Assembly (NCBI RefSeq): GCF_902506505.1 | Contig: NZ_LR733406.1 | Location: forward strand, 1,636,525 to 1,700,524 | Reading direction: 5' to 3' | DNA from: Pseudomonas sp. 8AS | GTDB taxonomy: Bacteria; Pseudomonadota; Gammaproteobacteria; Pseudomonadales; Pseudomonadaceae | DNA length: 64,000 nt | Shown here: positions 54,891 through 64,000 of the stretch, in pieces | Numbering within the stretch: position 1 is the stretch's first letter | Layout of the letters: each line of letters opens with the position of its first letter | Notes under the pieces: model-generated | The model's input: the letters and a program-made list of their open reading frames with translations, nothing else | Database searches by the model: none | Told to the model about the DNA's origin: nothing | Program-made: the position numbers and the translations under genes

Positions 54891-54912
54891 AATATTCAGC
54901 TCACTTGAAACG

Positions 54913-54940
54913 AAAAGCCCCACTGAGGGGCGGGGCTTTT
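54913..54940. terminator. Terminator of rimO (bidirectional)
   Basis: AAAAGCCCC (54913-54921) pairs with GGGGCTTTT (54932-54940); T-runs are present on both strands. It lies 12 bases after the rimO stop. Confidence 0.85.
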
Positions 54941-54952
54941 GCGGTGTGGCGA

Positions 54953-56275
54953 TCAGGCCAGTTCGGCCCAGAGGTCGTACTCGTCGGCGTCGACCACGCG
55001 CACGCGCACCTTGTCACCGGGCTTCACGCTGGTGGAGTCGATGAACACGCTGCCGTCGATTTCCGGGGCGTCGGCGTAGGAGCGGCCGACGGCGCCCTGG
55101 TCGTCGACTTCGTCGATCAGCACTTCGATTTCCTGGCCGATCTTCAGCTGCAGGCGGGCGGCGCTGATGGCCTGCTGGTGGGCCATGAAGCGCTCCCAGC
55201 GCTCCTGCTTGACGTCGTCGGGGACGGTTTCCAGGTCCATGTCGTTGGCCGGCGCGCCTTCCACCGGCGAGTACTGGAAGCAGCCGACGCGGTCGAGCTG
55301 GGCTTCGGTCAGCCAGTCGAGCAGGTACTGGAAGTCTTCTTCGGTTTCGCCGGGGAAGCCGACGATGAAGGTGGAGCGGATGGTCAGCTCGGGGCAGATC
55401 TCGCGCCACTGCTTGATGCGCGCCAGGGTCTTGTCCTCGAAGGCCGGGCGTTTCATGGCCTTGAGCACTTTCGGGCTGGCGTGCTGGAAGGGGATGTCCA
55501 GGTACGGCAGCAGCTTGCCTTCGGCCATCAGTGGGATCACGTGGTCGACGTTGGGGTAGGGGTAGACGTAGTGCAGGCGCACCCACACGCCCATCGACGA
55601 CAGCGCTTCGCACAGTTCCAGCATGCGCGTCTTCACCGGCTGGCCGTTCCAGAAGTCCATCTTGTACTTGAGGTCGACGCCATAGGCGCTGGTGTCCTGG
55701 CTGATCACCAGCAGCTCCTTGACCCCGGCCTTGACCAGGCGCTCGGCTTCGCTGAGCACGTCGCCGACCGGACGGCTGACCAGGTCGCCGCGCATGGAGG
55801 GGATGATGCAGAAGCTGCAGCGGTGGTTGCAGCCTTCGGAAATCTTCAGGTAGGCGTAGTGACGCGGGGTCAGCTTGATGCCCTGCGGCGGTACCAGGTC
55901 GATCAGCGGGTTGTGCTCGGCCTTGGGCGGGATCACCTCGTGCACGGCGTTGACCACCTGCTCGTACTGCTGCGGGCCGGTCACCGAGAGCACGCTGGGG
56001 TGCACGTTGCGGATGCTGCCGGCGTCCACGCCCATGCAGCCGGTGACGATGACCTTGCCGTTCTCGGCGATGGCTTCGCCGATCACTTCCAGGGATTCGG
56101 CCTTGGCGCTGTCGATGAAGCCGCAGGTGTTGACCACCACCACGTCGGCATCCTCGTAGGTGGGCACGATCTCGTAGCCCTCCATGCGCAGCTGGGTGAG
56201 GATGCGTTCGGAGTCGACAGTGGCTTTCGGACAACCAAGGCTGACGAAGCCGACTTTCGGGGTGGCGGTGGACAT
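54953..56275 (-). CDS. rimO: Ribosomal protein S12 methylthiotransferase
   Basis: A 440-residue radical-SAM enzyme that adds a methylthio group to Asp of ribosomal protein S12. Domains: N-terminal UPF0004 cluster domain with Cys in [22 protein letters not shown] and VTGCMG; radical SAM with [19 protein letters not shown] (in part, CxxxCxxC); C-terminal TRAM domain. ATG 56275 follows GAGGTTAG; an ATG five codons earlier has no ribosome site. Confidence 0.96.
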   Translation of the reverse strand: MSTATPKVGFVSLGCPKATVDSERILTQLRMEGYEIVPTYEDADVVVVNTCGFIDSAKAESLEVIGEAIAENGKVIVTGCMGVDAGSIRNVHPSVLSVTGPQQYEQVVNAVHEVIPPKAEHNPLIDLVPPQGIKLTPRHYAYLKISEGCNHRCSFCIIPSMRGDLVSRPVGDVLSEAERLVKAGVKELLVISQDTSAYGVDLKYKMDFWNGQPVKTRMLELCEALSSMGVWVRLHYVYPYPNVDHVIPLMAEGKLLPYLDIPFQHASPKVLKAMKRPAFEDKTLARIKQWREICPELTIRSTFIVGFPGETEEDFQYLLDWLTEAQLDRVGCFQYSPVEGAPANDMDLETVPDDVKQERWERFMAHQQAISAARLQLKIGQEIEVLIDEVDDQGAVGRSYADAPEIDGSVFIDSTSVKPGDKVRVRVVDADEYDLWAELA

Positions 56276-56481
56276 CGGGGCTAACCTCATCGGGCGCTCT
56301 GGGTGCGCCGCTGATCAAAAAGTGCGCAATTCTAGCGGCGCCGGCGAGGCTTGGCCAGCGTTACGAGGTGCCGTTTGCCTGCTTTATATGAAGATGGGCG
56401 CCGAATGCGCAGGTGCATCGGCAGCCCCGTACGGTTGAGAGCGGATGGGGCGGCGATGAGGCGCTGCAGGCGGGCGTCTTA

Positions 56482-56503
56482 TCGCGGTTGAAGCCGCTGC
56501 CAC
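56482..56503 (-). repeat. Solo REP, GTGGCAGCGGCTT type
   Basis: GTGGCAGCGGCTTCAACCGC on the minus strand, related to the 19898-19970 element. Confidence 0.6.
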
Positions 56504-56531
56504 AAGGAGGATTGGTGTGGGTAGTGAGCCT

Positions 56532-56608
56532 GGAGGAGGGGCCTTGGCCGCGACGCGGGTGCGGGCGGCTCGGTGCTGCCGGCTGGTCGCGGCCAAGGCC
56601 CCTCCTAC
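56532..56608. repeat. REPIN 1 of the GGAGGGGCCTTGGCC family
   Basis: GGAGGAGGGGCCTTGGCCGC (56532 on) and inverted GCGGCCAAGGCCCCTCCTAC (ending at 56608), about 31 bases apart. The REP matches the solo copy at the 5' side of the RAYT gene (63667-63689) in all but one base. Confidence 0.9.
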
Positions 56609-56633
56609 GGGGAGTCGCGGTTGCGGGTGGCGG

Positions 56634-57182
56634 TTAGCCGCGCCCCGGCAGCATGCGGGTCAGGGTGTTGTCGCGGCTGACGAAGTGGTGGAACAGCCCG
56701 GCCACGGCGTGCAGGCCGATCAGCCAGTAACCGGCGCTGCCGGCCAGTTCGTGCAGTTCCTTGATCTGCCCGGCCAGGTCGGGGTTCTTGTCGATCAGCG
56801 GCGGCAGTTCCAGGCCGAAGAACGGGACCGGCTTGCCGGCGGCACTGAGGATCAGCCAGCCGGCCAGCGGGGCGCCGATCATCAGCAGGTACAGGGCCAG
56901 GTGCATCAGCTTGGCGGGGAGAGCCTGCCAGGTCGGAATGGCCGGGACGATCGCCGGGGTCGGGCCGATCAGGCGGGCCAGCAGGCGCAGCCAGACCAGG
57001 GCGAAGATGGCCATGCCGAGCATGAAGTGCCACTGCTTGAGCAGTTCGCGCGGTTCGCTGCCCTTGGGGAAGTTGCCCTTGAGTTCGATGCAGGCGTAGA
57101 CGCCGGCGATCAGGATCAGCATCAGCCAGTGCAGGCCGATGGACAGGCTGCCGTAGCGGGATGGGTTGTTTTTCCAGGTCAT
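56634..57182 (-). CDS. Cytochrome b561
   Basis: A 182-residue four-helix membrane cytochrome. Heme-ligand histidines are visible in SIGLHWLMLILIAGVY, LLKQWHFMLGMAIF, MHLALYLLM and LHAVAGLFHHF. These proteins pass electrons from the quinone pool, for example to reduce superoxide in E. coli CybB. ATG 57182 has GGAGAAAG upstream; the longer frame is not used. Confidence 0.92.
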   Translation of the reverse strand: MTWKNNPSRYGSLSIGLHWLMLILIAGVYACIELKGNFPKGSEPRELLKQWHFMLGMAIFALVWLRLLARLIGPTPAIVPAIPTWQALPAKLMHLALYLLMIGAPLAGWLILSAAGKPVPFFGLELPPLIDKNPDLAGQIKELHELAGSAGYWLIGLHAVAGLFHHFVSRDNTLTRMLPGRG

Positions 57183-57360
57183 CAGGCTTTCTCCGGTTCG
57201 CCTCTTCTGGCGGGGTGCGTGGCAGGGTAGCCGGAAAGTCTTAACCGAAGCTGAATCTGGATCAACAGGTCGCTCTGCCCTAGGGTGAACCGTGCGCATC
57301 CGGCGCCACGCATGGGCGTGTGCTGCGTGCGGTGCACTCTGGGGGCGGCGAGTGCTTTGC

Positions 57361-57498
57361 AGGCCGTTGAAAAACTACCTGCGTTGCCATTGCAGCGTTA
57401 AAAACAGGCTCAAAATGCTCATTTACAGCTCGTAAACTGCGCTTTTTCGCCTGTTTTTGCCTTGCACTGGCTGCCTCGCCTACGTTTTTCAACGGCCT
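57361..57498. mobile_element. MITE-like element, copy 2
   Basis: Terminal inverted repeats AGGCCGTTGAAAAAC (57361-57375) and GTTTTTCAACGGCCT (57484-57498). The core (GCGTTAAAAACAGGCTCAAA, ATGCTCATTTAC, GTAAACTGCGC, GCCTGTTTTTGCCTTGCA) matches the core of 25761-25900 in inverted order, while the ends differ. It abuts the stop of the Tsx gene and probably serves as its terminator. Confidence 0.72.
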
Positions 57499-57499
57499 G

Positions 57500-58291
57500 T
57501 TAGAAGTGCGCCTTGACCAGCAGGCTGATGGCGCTCTGGTCGGTGCCGCCGAGGATGTCCTCGCCGACGAAGCTTTCGTCCTCGATGCCGTACTTGTCGC
57601 TCCAGTAGTCGTATTCGACCCCGACATAGACCTTCTGGCCGACGCCGAAGGCCTTGGCCACGTCGTACTTGATCTGCGGGTTGAAGTGCAGGTTGGCGTG
57701 GTAGCTGTCGTCGTTGTCCACCACCCAGTCCATGAAGCCGTCGATCACCAGGTCGGAGTTGCCGACCGGGATGGTGTAGCTCCATACCGGGGTGATCTGC
57801 CAGACGTTGTCCCCGTCGCGCTTGCCGTCGGTGGTGCGCAGGTAGGTGTTGAGCTGGAAGTAGTCGAAGCCGGGGATGTTCAGGTCGATGGCCGGGCCGA
57901 TCAGGTAGGAGTCGACATCGTCCTCGCCGAACTCGTAGGTGGTGGCCAGCAGCACGTCCTTGATCGGGCCGAACGACAGGTCGGCGCCGCTGATCTTGCC
58001 CAGCGACAGGCGCGGGCTGATCTCGCCATAGAAGGTGTGGCCGTCACCGGCACCGTTTTCCGCCTCGCCGTTGTACTTGATGACGTCGACGAAGGCGAAC
58101 AGATCGCCGAAGCTCCAGCCGCTGGCATGTTCGTAGGTGATGGTCTGCTGCTTGTCCGGGTCGACGGTGAAGTCGGTGCCGTTCAGGTAGGTCAGGCTGT
58201 TGTCCTGCCACTGCAGCAGGTCGCCGGCGAGGGCCTGGCCAGCGGTCAACAGGCCGCCTGCCAGCATCAGGGAGGTTAGGGTGCGCTTCAT
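57500..58291 (-). CDS. Tsx-like nucleoside channel outer membrane protein
   Basis: A 263-residue outer-membrane beta-barrel: signal peptide about residues 1-22 (LMLAGGLLTAGQALA), then Tsx/OmpK family strands (LLQWQDNSLTYLNGTDF, TYEHASGWSFGDLFAFVDV in part) ending in LLVKAHF with terminal Phe. Tsx channels let nucleosides pass the outer membrane. The purine genes that follow support this. Confidence 0.88.
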   Translation of the reverse strand: MKRTLTSLMLAGGLLTAGQALAGDLLQWQDNSLTYLNGTDFTVDPDKQQTITYEHASGWSFGDLFAFVDVIKYNGEAENGAGDGHTFYGEISPRLSLGKISGADLSFGPIKDVLLATTYEFGEDDVDSYLIGPAIDLNIPGFDYFQLNTYLRTTDGKRDGDNVWQITPVWSYTIPVGNSDLVIDGFMDWVVDNDDSYHANLHFNPQIKYDVAKAFGVGQKVYVGVEYDYWSDKYGIEDESFVGEDILGGTDQSAISLLVKAHF

Positions 58292-58609
58292 GGGGTGCTC
58301 CTGAATGGTCGAATTATGGTTTTGAACCTGTCGTGTTGGTCAGGCTTTCTTGTATGAGCAAGAACAGCGCCAGTTCCTGTCTGCATGGACAGAAAAATTG
58401 AAAAACGGAGGGCTGTCCCGGTATTGCTATGGCATGGACTGGCTGCCTGGTTCAGCTGGCCGGATCGCGGGGCGTTTAGCGTCCTCGGCGGGCTGCAATG
58501 GGCTGCCCGCCGCGGGCTTGAGTGCCTCAAGCTGGCGCAACTTTGCGCCATTGTGTGGCGTACTGCGGGGATCGACGGGGCTGCTCCGGACCAGGCCGGG
58601 GCGCCGGGG
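58292..58609. promoter_or_regulatory. Intergenic region between adenine deaminase and the Tsx gene
   Basis: A 318-base gap holding the tsx promoter and leader (AGGAGCACCCC before the ATG). A small dyad, GGACAG (58387 region) with CTGTCC, lies in the middle. Nothing further was recognised; frames across it are overlaps of the deaminase shadow. Confidence 0.35.
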
Positions 58610-59596
<987 letters not shown>

Positions 59597-59633
59597 TTAA
59601 TCGGTGTGGCGCTGTTGCGCGGGTCGGGCTTGG

Positions 59634-59698
59634 GTAGGAGGGGCCTTGGCCGCGACCGCTTTTGACGTGCTCCCGGTCGCGGCCAAGGCCCCTCCTAC
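59634..59698. repeat. REPIN 2 of the GGAGGGGCCTTGGCC family
   Basis: GTAGGAGGGGCCTTGGCCGC (59634 on) and the inverted GCGGCCAAGGCCCCTCCTAC (ending at 59698). The 23-base arms are perfect complements, 19 bases apart. Confidence 0.92.
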
Positions 59699-59714
59699 AG
59701 CGCGGGTGTGGGCT

Positions 59715-60680
59715 CTACGCGCTGGCCTCTTCGCGGCGGTAGGCGTAGGTCTCGGCGAAGCGCGAGAGCATGTAGTCGCTGCAGGAAATCGGCGCGTATT
59801 TGGCCGGATGTTCAGGATTCTGGCAACCGGGCAGGCAGCTGATTTCGGTGTCCGGGTGGGGTTCGGCGAAGAACGGCATGGAGTAGCGGTCCACTCCCAG
59901 CGGGCTGATTACCCGGTGCGGCGTGGATTTGTAGTGGTCGTTGCTCCAGCGCGCCAGCATGTCGCCGATGTTGACCACGAAGGTGCCGTCGATCGGCGGT
60001 GCGTCGATCCACTGGCCCTGCAGGTTCTGCACCTGCAGGCCGCCGGCGTCGTCCTGGTACAGCAGGGTCACGCAGCCATAGTCGGTGTGCGCGCCGGCGC
60101 CTTGCTGTGCGGCGCTGCTGGCGGTCTGCCGCGGCGGGTAGTGGATCAGGCGCAGCACGCTGATCGGCTGCTCGAAGCGGCGGTCGAAGAAGTCGCGCTC
60201 GATGCCCAGCGCCAGGGCCATGGCGCGCAGCAGGGTCTTGGCCAGTTCGTGCATGTCCAGGTAGTGCTGTTCCAGCAGCGCCTGCCAGCCGGGAATGTCC
60301 GGGTGGCGGTTGGGCCCGCGCAGCGGCTTGCCGGCCAGCACCTCGGGGTGCTCGGCGCTCAGGTGCAGGCCCATGTCGAAGGTTTCCTTGAGGTCGCAGG
60401 GCTGGCCGGGGTCGAGCTGCTCGGTGGCGATGGCGCCGTAGCCGCGGTGGTGGCGGGTCTGGGTGATGTCGATGCGCAGCTTCTCGGCATCCGGGCGGGC
60501 GAAGAAGTCCACGGCGGCGGCCTTGAGTTCGGCTATGCGCGCGGCGCCGATCGGGTGGCCCTTGATGTAGAAGAAGCCCCACTGACGGCAGGCCTGGTCG
60601 ATCTGTCGGGCAACCTGCGGCCAGCCGGCCGGGTCGCTGTGGTACAGGGGGGCGATGTCGATGATCGGAAGTGAGTTCAT
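59715..60680 (-). CDS. 2-oxoglutarate/Fe(II)-dependent oxygenase (isopenicillin-N-synthase family)
   Basis: A 321-residue oxygenase. The iron-binding HxD...H triad is in GAHTDYGCVTLL and STPHRVISP, and the 2OG-binding Arg in RYSMPFF. The N-terminal DIOX_N part is DQACRQWGFFYIKGHPI. It matches the PA0147 position of P. aeruginosa next to the purine deaminase. The substrate is unknown; a purine or related compound is suggested by context only. ATG 60680 follows AGGAGCACCC. Confidence 0.9.
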   Translation of the reverse strand: MNSLPIIDIAPLYHSDPAGWPQVARQIDQACRQWGFFYIKGHPIGAARIAELKAAAVDFFARPDAEKLRIDITQTRHHRGYGAIATEQLDPGQPCDLKETFDMGLHLSAEHPEVLAGKPLRGPNRHPDIPGWQALLEQHYLDMHELAKTLLRAMALALGIERDFFDRRFEQPISVLRLIHYPPRQTASSAAQQGAGAHTDYGCVTLLYQDDAGGLQVQNLQGQWIDAPPIDGTFVVNIGDMLARWSNDHYKSTPHRVISPLGVDRYSMPFFAEPHPDTEISCLPGCQNPEHPAKYAPISCSDYMLSRFAETYAYRREEASA

Positions 60681-60732
60681 GGGTGCTCCTGGAGGGGTGT
60701 AGGTGCTGCGAGTCTTCTCGTACCCAGGGCAG

Positions 60733-60760
60733 CGAAAAGGGCGCACTGCGGTGCGCCCTT
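60733..60760 (-). terminator. Terminator downstream of the BMP-type gene
   Basis: Perfect stem AAGGGCGCAC-TGCG-GTGCGCCCTT (60737-60760); on the minus strand it runs into CTTTTCG. A REPIN lies between it and the gene. Confidence 0.7.
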
Positions 60761-60830
60761 GGTGCGCGGTTCTTTCCGGGGAAAGGGACGGCGCGGATTG
60801 CTTGGTACTGCTTGGTGTTGCTTGGCTTGT

Positions 60831-60895
60831 GTGGGAGGGGCCTTGGCCGCGACTGCGATCTGCGTAAGAACGGTCGCGGCCAAGGCCCCTCCTAC
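60831..60895. repeat. REPIN 3 of the GGAGGGGCCTTGGCC family
   Basis: GTGGGAGGGGCCTTGGCCGC (60831 on) and the inverted GCGGCCAAGGCCCCTCCTAC (ending at 60895), 19 bases apart. Confidence 0.92.
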
Positions 60896-60904
60896 GGCTG
60901 TTGC

Positions 60905-61987
60905 TTACTTCGGCATCTCGGCGGTGATGCCCTTGACGTAGTAGTTCATGCCGGCCAGTTCGGCGTTGCTGGCGGTGCTGCCGGCCGCGATCTTGACCGC
61001 GCCGCTCTGGTCCAGGATCGGGCCGGTGAACGGGTGGAAGGAGCCGTCCTTGATGCTGGCGATGATGGTTTCGGCTTCGGCCTTGACCTCGGTCGGGACC
61101 AGGTCGCTGATCGGCAGTTCGATGGTGCCTTCCTTCAGGCCGCCCCAGTAGTCCTGTGGCGCCCAGCTGCCATCGATGACGGCCTGGGTGCTCTTCACAT
61201 AGTGCGGGCCCCAGTTGTTGACGATCGAGGTGAGCACGGCCTTCGGCCCGAAGTGGGCCATGTCCGAGGCGTAGCCCACGGAGTAGACGCCGCGGCGCTC
61301 GGCGGTCTGGATCGGCGCCGGGCTGTCGGTGTGCTGGAACACCACGTCGACGCCCTGGTCGATCAGGGCGTTGGCGGCATCGGCTTCCTTGCCCGGGTCG
61401 AACCAGGAGTTGACCCACACCACTTTGATCTCGCTGCCCGGGTTGTACTTGTCCAGGGCCAGCTGGATGGCGTTGATGTCGCGGATCACTTCCGGAATCG
61501 GGAAGGAGGCGACGTAGCCGATCTTCTTGCTCTTGGTCATCTTGGCGGCGAGGAAGCCGCCGACGTAGCGGCCTTCATAGGACGTCGACAGGTAGGTGCC
61601 GAGGTTCTTGTCCTGCTTGTAGCCGGTGGCGTGCTCGAAGGTGACCTTGGGGAACTGCTTGGCGACCTTGGCGGTGGGGTTCATGTAGCCGAACGAGGTG
61701 GTGAACACCAGGTCGTAACCGCCCTTGGCCATGTTGCGGATGACGCGTTCGGCGTCGGCGCCTTCGGCCACGTTCTCGACGAAGCTGGTTTGTACCTGGT
61801 CGCCGAACTGCTTGATCAGCGCCTGGCGGCCCTGTTCGTGCTGGTAGGTCCAGCCGTGGTCGCCGATCGGGCCGACATAGACGAAGCCGACTTTCAGCGG
61901 GTCGGCGGCCAGCGCGCCGAGGGATGCGGTCAGGCCGATGGCGGCGGCAACGCCACGAACCAGGGCTTTGAGGGACGGGGTGGACAT
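60905..61987 (-). CDS. BMP family substrate-binding protein (nucleoside/purine ABC type)
   Basis: A 360-residue exported binding protein. The signal peptide is at about residues 1-28 (LVRGVAAAIGLTASLGALA); there is no lipobox Cys, so it is probably soluble in the periplasm. Family features: VGFVYVGPIGDHGWTYQHEQ (in part), GYDLVFTTSFGYMNPT, GYVASFPIPEVIRDINA, VVWVNSWFDPGKEADAA. BMP/PnrA proteins bind nucleosides or purines for an ABC importer; the permease genes are not in the window. ATG 61987 was chosen because it begins the signal peptide. Confidence 0.9.
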   Translation of the reverse strand: MSTPSLKALVRGVAAAIGLTASLGALAADPLKVGFVYVGPIGDHGWTYQHEQGRQALIKQFGDQVQTSFVENVAEGADAERVIRNMAKGGYDLVFTTSFGYMNPTAKVAKQFPKVTFEHATGYKQDKNLGTYLSTSYEGRYVGGFLAAKMTKSKKIGYVASFPIPEVIRDINAIQLALDKYNPGSEIKVVWVNSWFDPGKEADAANALIDQGVDVVFQHTDSPAPIQTAERRGVYSVGYASDMAHFGPKAVLTSIVNNWGPHYVKSTQAVIDGSWAPQDYWGGLKEGTIELPISDLVPTEVKAEAETIIASIKDGSFHPFTGPILDQSGAVKIAAGSTASNAELAGMNYYVKGITAEMPK

Positions 61988-62212
61988 AGGCTGCAGTGCT
62001 CCGTGTCGAGTCTTTATGGGTGGGCCGAAAGAGGCGTGACGACCAATGCAAAAAATTGACCAACAAGACAAATAACTCTGGCTGGCGCTGCGCGGTTGAT
62101 GTCGCGGGCCGTGCCTGCGGATGAAACCTGTCTTGATGGTCAATAACGGCGCGTTTTAGCGACCTCGGGCCTGAAACTGGTGCAAGGCTTCCGGGCACGG
62201 GCTGCCCGCTCT

Positions 62213-63568
62213 TCAGCCGCCGACCAGCTGCCGCGCCGCCTGGCGGTGGGCGGCGATCAGTGCGCCGAGGTCGAGGCCCTCGATCTGCCCATCAAGCACC
62301 CGCCAGCGCCCGCCAACCAGCACCCGGTCGGCGCGCTCGGCGCCGCACAGCAACAGCGCGGAAAGCGGGTCGTGGCTGCCGGAGAAGCGCAGTTCGTCGA
62401 GCTTGAACAGGGCCAGGTCGGCCTGCTTGCCCACGGCCAGTTCGCCGATATCGCGGCGTCCGAGCAGCCTGGCCGAGCCGCGGGTGGCCCAGCCCAGGGC
62501 CAGTTGCGGGGTGATCCGCTCGGCGCCGTAGCGCAGGCGCTGCAGGTAGAGGGCCTGGCGCGCTTCGAGCAGCAGGTTGGAGGCGTCGTTGGAAGCCGAT
62601 CCGTCCACGCCCAGGCCGACCGGGGCACCGGCCGCCTGCAGGTCGAGGGTCGGGCAGATGCCCGAGGCCAGGCGCATGTTCGACACCGGGCAGTGGCAGA
62701 TGCCGGTGCCGGCGGCGCCCAGGCGGGCGATTTCCTCGGCATTGAAGTGGATGCCGTGGGCCAGCCAGGTGCGCGGGCCGAGCCAGCCGACGCTGTCCAG
62801 GTAGTCGACGGTGCGCAGGCCGAAGCGCTGCTGGCAGAAGGCCTCCTCGTCGAGGGTCTCGGCCAGGTGGGTGTGCAGGCGCACGTCCTGCTGGGCGGCC
62901 AGTTCGGCGCTGGCCTGCATGATCTCGCTGGTCACCGAGAACGGCGAGCAGGGGGCCAGGGCGATCTGGATCTGTGCCCCGGCTTCGCGCTGATGGTAGC
63001 GGCGGATCAGGCGCAGGCTGTCGTCGAGGATCACCTGGCCCTGCTGCACGGTCTGCTGCGGCGGCAGGCCGCCATTGGCCTGGCCCAGGCTCATCGAGCC
63101 GCGGGTCAGCATGGCGCGCATGCCCAGCTCGCGCACGGCCTCGACCTGCACGTCGATGGCTTCCTCCAGGCCCCGGGGGAACAGGTAGTGATGGTCGGCG
63201 GCAGTGGTGCAACCCGACAGCAGCAGCTCGGCCAGTGCCACGCGACAGGCCAGGGCCAGCTGCGCCGGGGTCAGCCGCGCCCACACCGGGTAGAGGGCCT
63301 GCAGCCAGGGGAACAGCGGCTGGTTGACCACCGGCGCCCAGGCGCGGGTGAGGGTCTGGTAGAAGTGGTGATGGCTGTTGATCAGCCCCGGCAGCAGCAC
63401 GTGCTGGCTGGCATCGAACACCTGCGCACAGGGTTGCGCGGGAACCTGGCCGGCGGCCAGCAGTTCGACGATCAGCGCGCCCTCGACGACCAGGCCGCCG
63501 CGGGCGTCCTGCTCATTGGCGGTGAAGATGGCTTGCGGGTTCTTGATCCAGATACGCGCTGCGGACAT
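62213..63568 (-). CDS. 8-oxoguanine deaminase (amidohydrolase)
   Basis: A 451-residue amidohydrolase. The metal motif is LPGLINSHHHFYQTLTRAW (in part), with later His in LHTHLAETLDE and HGIHFNAEE and Asp in VGLGVDGSASND. It closely resembles P. aeruginosa PA0142, shown to be an 8-oxoguanine deaminase. It would turn 8-oxoguanine into urate and so recycle damaged guanine. Its place beside the BMP protein and adenine deaminase fits a purine salvage cluster. Confidence 0.9.
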   Translation of the reverse strand: MSAARIWIKNPQAIFTANEQDARGGLVVEGALIVELLAAGQVPAQPCAQVFDASQHVLLPGLINSHHHFYQTLTRAWAPVVNQPLFPWLQALYPVWARLTPAQLALACRVALAELLLSGCTTAADHHYLFPRGLEEAIDVQVEAVRELGMRAMLTRGSMSLGQANGGLPPQQTVQQGQVILDDSLRLIRRYHQREAGAQIQIALAPCSPFSVTSEIMQASAELAAQQDVRLHTHLAETLDEEAFCQQRFGLRTVDYLDSVGWLGPRTWLAHGIHFNAEEIARLGAAGTGICHCPVSNMRLASGICPTLDLQAAGAPVGLGVDGSASNDASNLLLEARQALYLQRLRYGAERITPQLALGWATRGSARLLGRRDIGELAVGKQADLALFKLDELRFSGSHDPLSALLLCGAERADRVLVGGRWRVLDGQIEGLDLGALIAAHRQAARQLVGG

Positions 63569-63666
63569 GGCCGGCTCCTCTGAAAAATGGGTTCAGGTTG
63601 GCCAGCTCAGTGTTGCCCTGTCTGCTGATCCAGGGGCGCCGAGGCGCGGGGGCTTGCGTTGGCTTT

Positions 63667-63689
63667 GTAGGAGGGGCCTTGGCCGCGAC
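63667..63689 (+). repeat. Solo REP at the 5' side of the RAYT gene
   Basis: GTAGGAGGGGCCTTGGCCGC then GAC, the same 23-base REP that forms the three REPINs at 56532, 59634 and 60831. It lies 53 bases before the RAYT start. A REP beside the tnpA_REP gene is the usual layout for its cognate repeat. Confidence 0.9.
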
Positions 63690-63742
63690 ACTTGCGATCG
63701 GCCCTGCAATACTCGTGGCTCGTGTTCACAGGAGGCAATGGA

Positions 63743-64000
63743 ATGCCACTGACCAGCAACCCACATGCCAATCGGCTAAGACTCGGGCGCCATTCGCACG
63801 CCGGCGCCGTATATCTCCTGACGGCCGTGGTCAAAGACCGCCAGCCCTATTTCCAGAACTTCTCTACCGGCCGCCTGCTCATTGCCGAACTGCGCGCCGC
63901 CCATGATCAGGCCAGGGTCAATTCGCTGGCCTGGGTGGTGATGCCTGATCACCTGCACTGGCTCATCCAGCTGGAACATGGCGCACTGCCCGAGCTGATG
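63743..64000 (+). CDS. REP-associated tyrosine transposase (RAYT), N-terminal part
   Basis: An 86-residue visible part of a Y1 transposase; the gene runs off the window. The opening RLRLGRHSHAGAVYLLTAVV and the later WVVMPDHLHWLIQLEHG show the RAYT pattern; DHLHWL is the HUH metal motif. The catalytic Tyr would be downstream. ATG 63743 has AGGAGG upstream. RAYTs process REP hairpins and are thought to have spread REPINs; the matching REPs nearby support this. Confidence 0.9.
   Translation, partial: MPLTSNPHANRLRLGRHSHAGAVYLLTAVVKDRQPYFQNFSTGRLLIAELRAAHDQARVNSLAWVVMPDHLHWLIQLEHGALPELM

Noticed and set aside
62056..62143. TTGACCA and TGGTCAA as an operator of the BMP-type gene
   Set aside because: The half-sites are about 74 bases apart, too far for one operator, and I know no regulator with this spacing.

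Overview
The window reads as a stretch of chromosome from a high-GC, denitrifying Pseudomonas. The main evidence is the nar-ppiC-moaA order, the Anr-type site at nrdD, the mxtR/GNAT/AraC/TonB-receptor block, the folX-folE-folM block, the fused CbiG-CobJ, the REP/REPIN elements and a Pseudomonas-type integron. The stutzeri/mendocina/alcaligenes side of the genus seems likely, but I cannot name a species from sequence reading alone.

Layout. 1-4457: the end of the nitrate reductase operon (narH partial, narJ, narI), a PpiC-type isomerase and moaA. 4775-6112: gdhA. 6113-6820: a non-coding block with a dispersed repeat, then a strong Anr box and a pair of NrdR-like boxes in front of nrdD, a 49-residue glycyl-radical-domain gene, and nrdG (6821-9837). 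9974-13133: a Fur-type controlled FtrABCD ferrous iron uptake operon. 13322-19866: a small hypothetical gene, hemN, an Xre-RES toxin-antitoxin pair, a ZapE-like ATPase, a Sel1 protein and rmuC. 20000-28527: a DUF4010 membrane protein, a pirin, a very large SSS-type hybrid kinase (MxtR/CrbS type), GNAT, AraC and AzlCD. 28575-34258: a TonB receptor, an LplT-PlsC fusion, a glycolipid-binding-like protein, HopJ and DUF1244. 34353-39297: folX-folE-folM, a B12-independent LitR/PplR-like MerR regulator and an acyl-CoA dehydrogenase, with TGTACA repeats in the control regions. 39582-41854: a Yip1 protein, a DnaJ-related protein and ttcA. 41891-49278: aerobic cobalamin biosynthesis in two divergent operons, one with a B12 riboswitch. 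49514-51223: an amidase. 51224-52394: a gene-free, repeat-rich block. 52384-54817: a small chromosomal integron (intI, attI side, an ORF-less cassette with a clear attC, and a DUF4062 cassette). 54953-57182: rimO and cytochrome b561. 57500-63568: a purine salvage cluster (Tsx-type channel, adenine deaminase, 2OG-Fe oxygenase, BMP-type binding protein, 8-oxoguanine deaminase). 63743-end: the start of a RAYT transposase.

How parts fit together. Nitrate respiration, molybdenum cofactor synthesis, anaerobic ribonucleotide reduction and oxygen-independent heme synthesis form an anaerobic-growth theme. The most unusual items are the glycyl-radical site carried on a separate 49-residue gene, the light-type regulator with its direct repeats beside the folate genes, the integron with an AT-rich DUF4062 cassette, and a RAYT gene with a matching solo REP at its 5' side and three REPINs of the same type in the preceding 7 kb. 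Nearly all intergenic gaps over 300 bases hold a repeat, a terminator or a control site, and these are listed.
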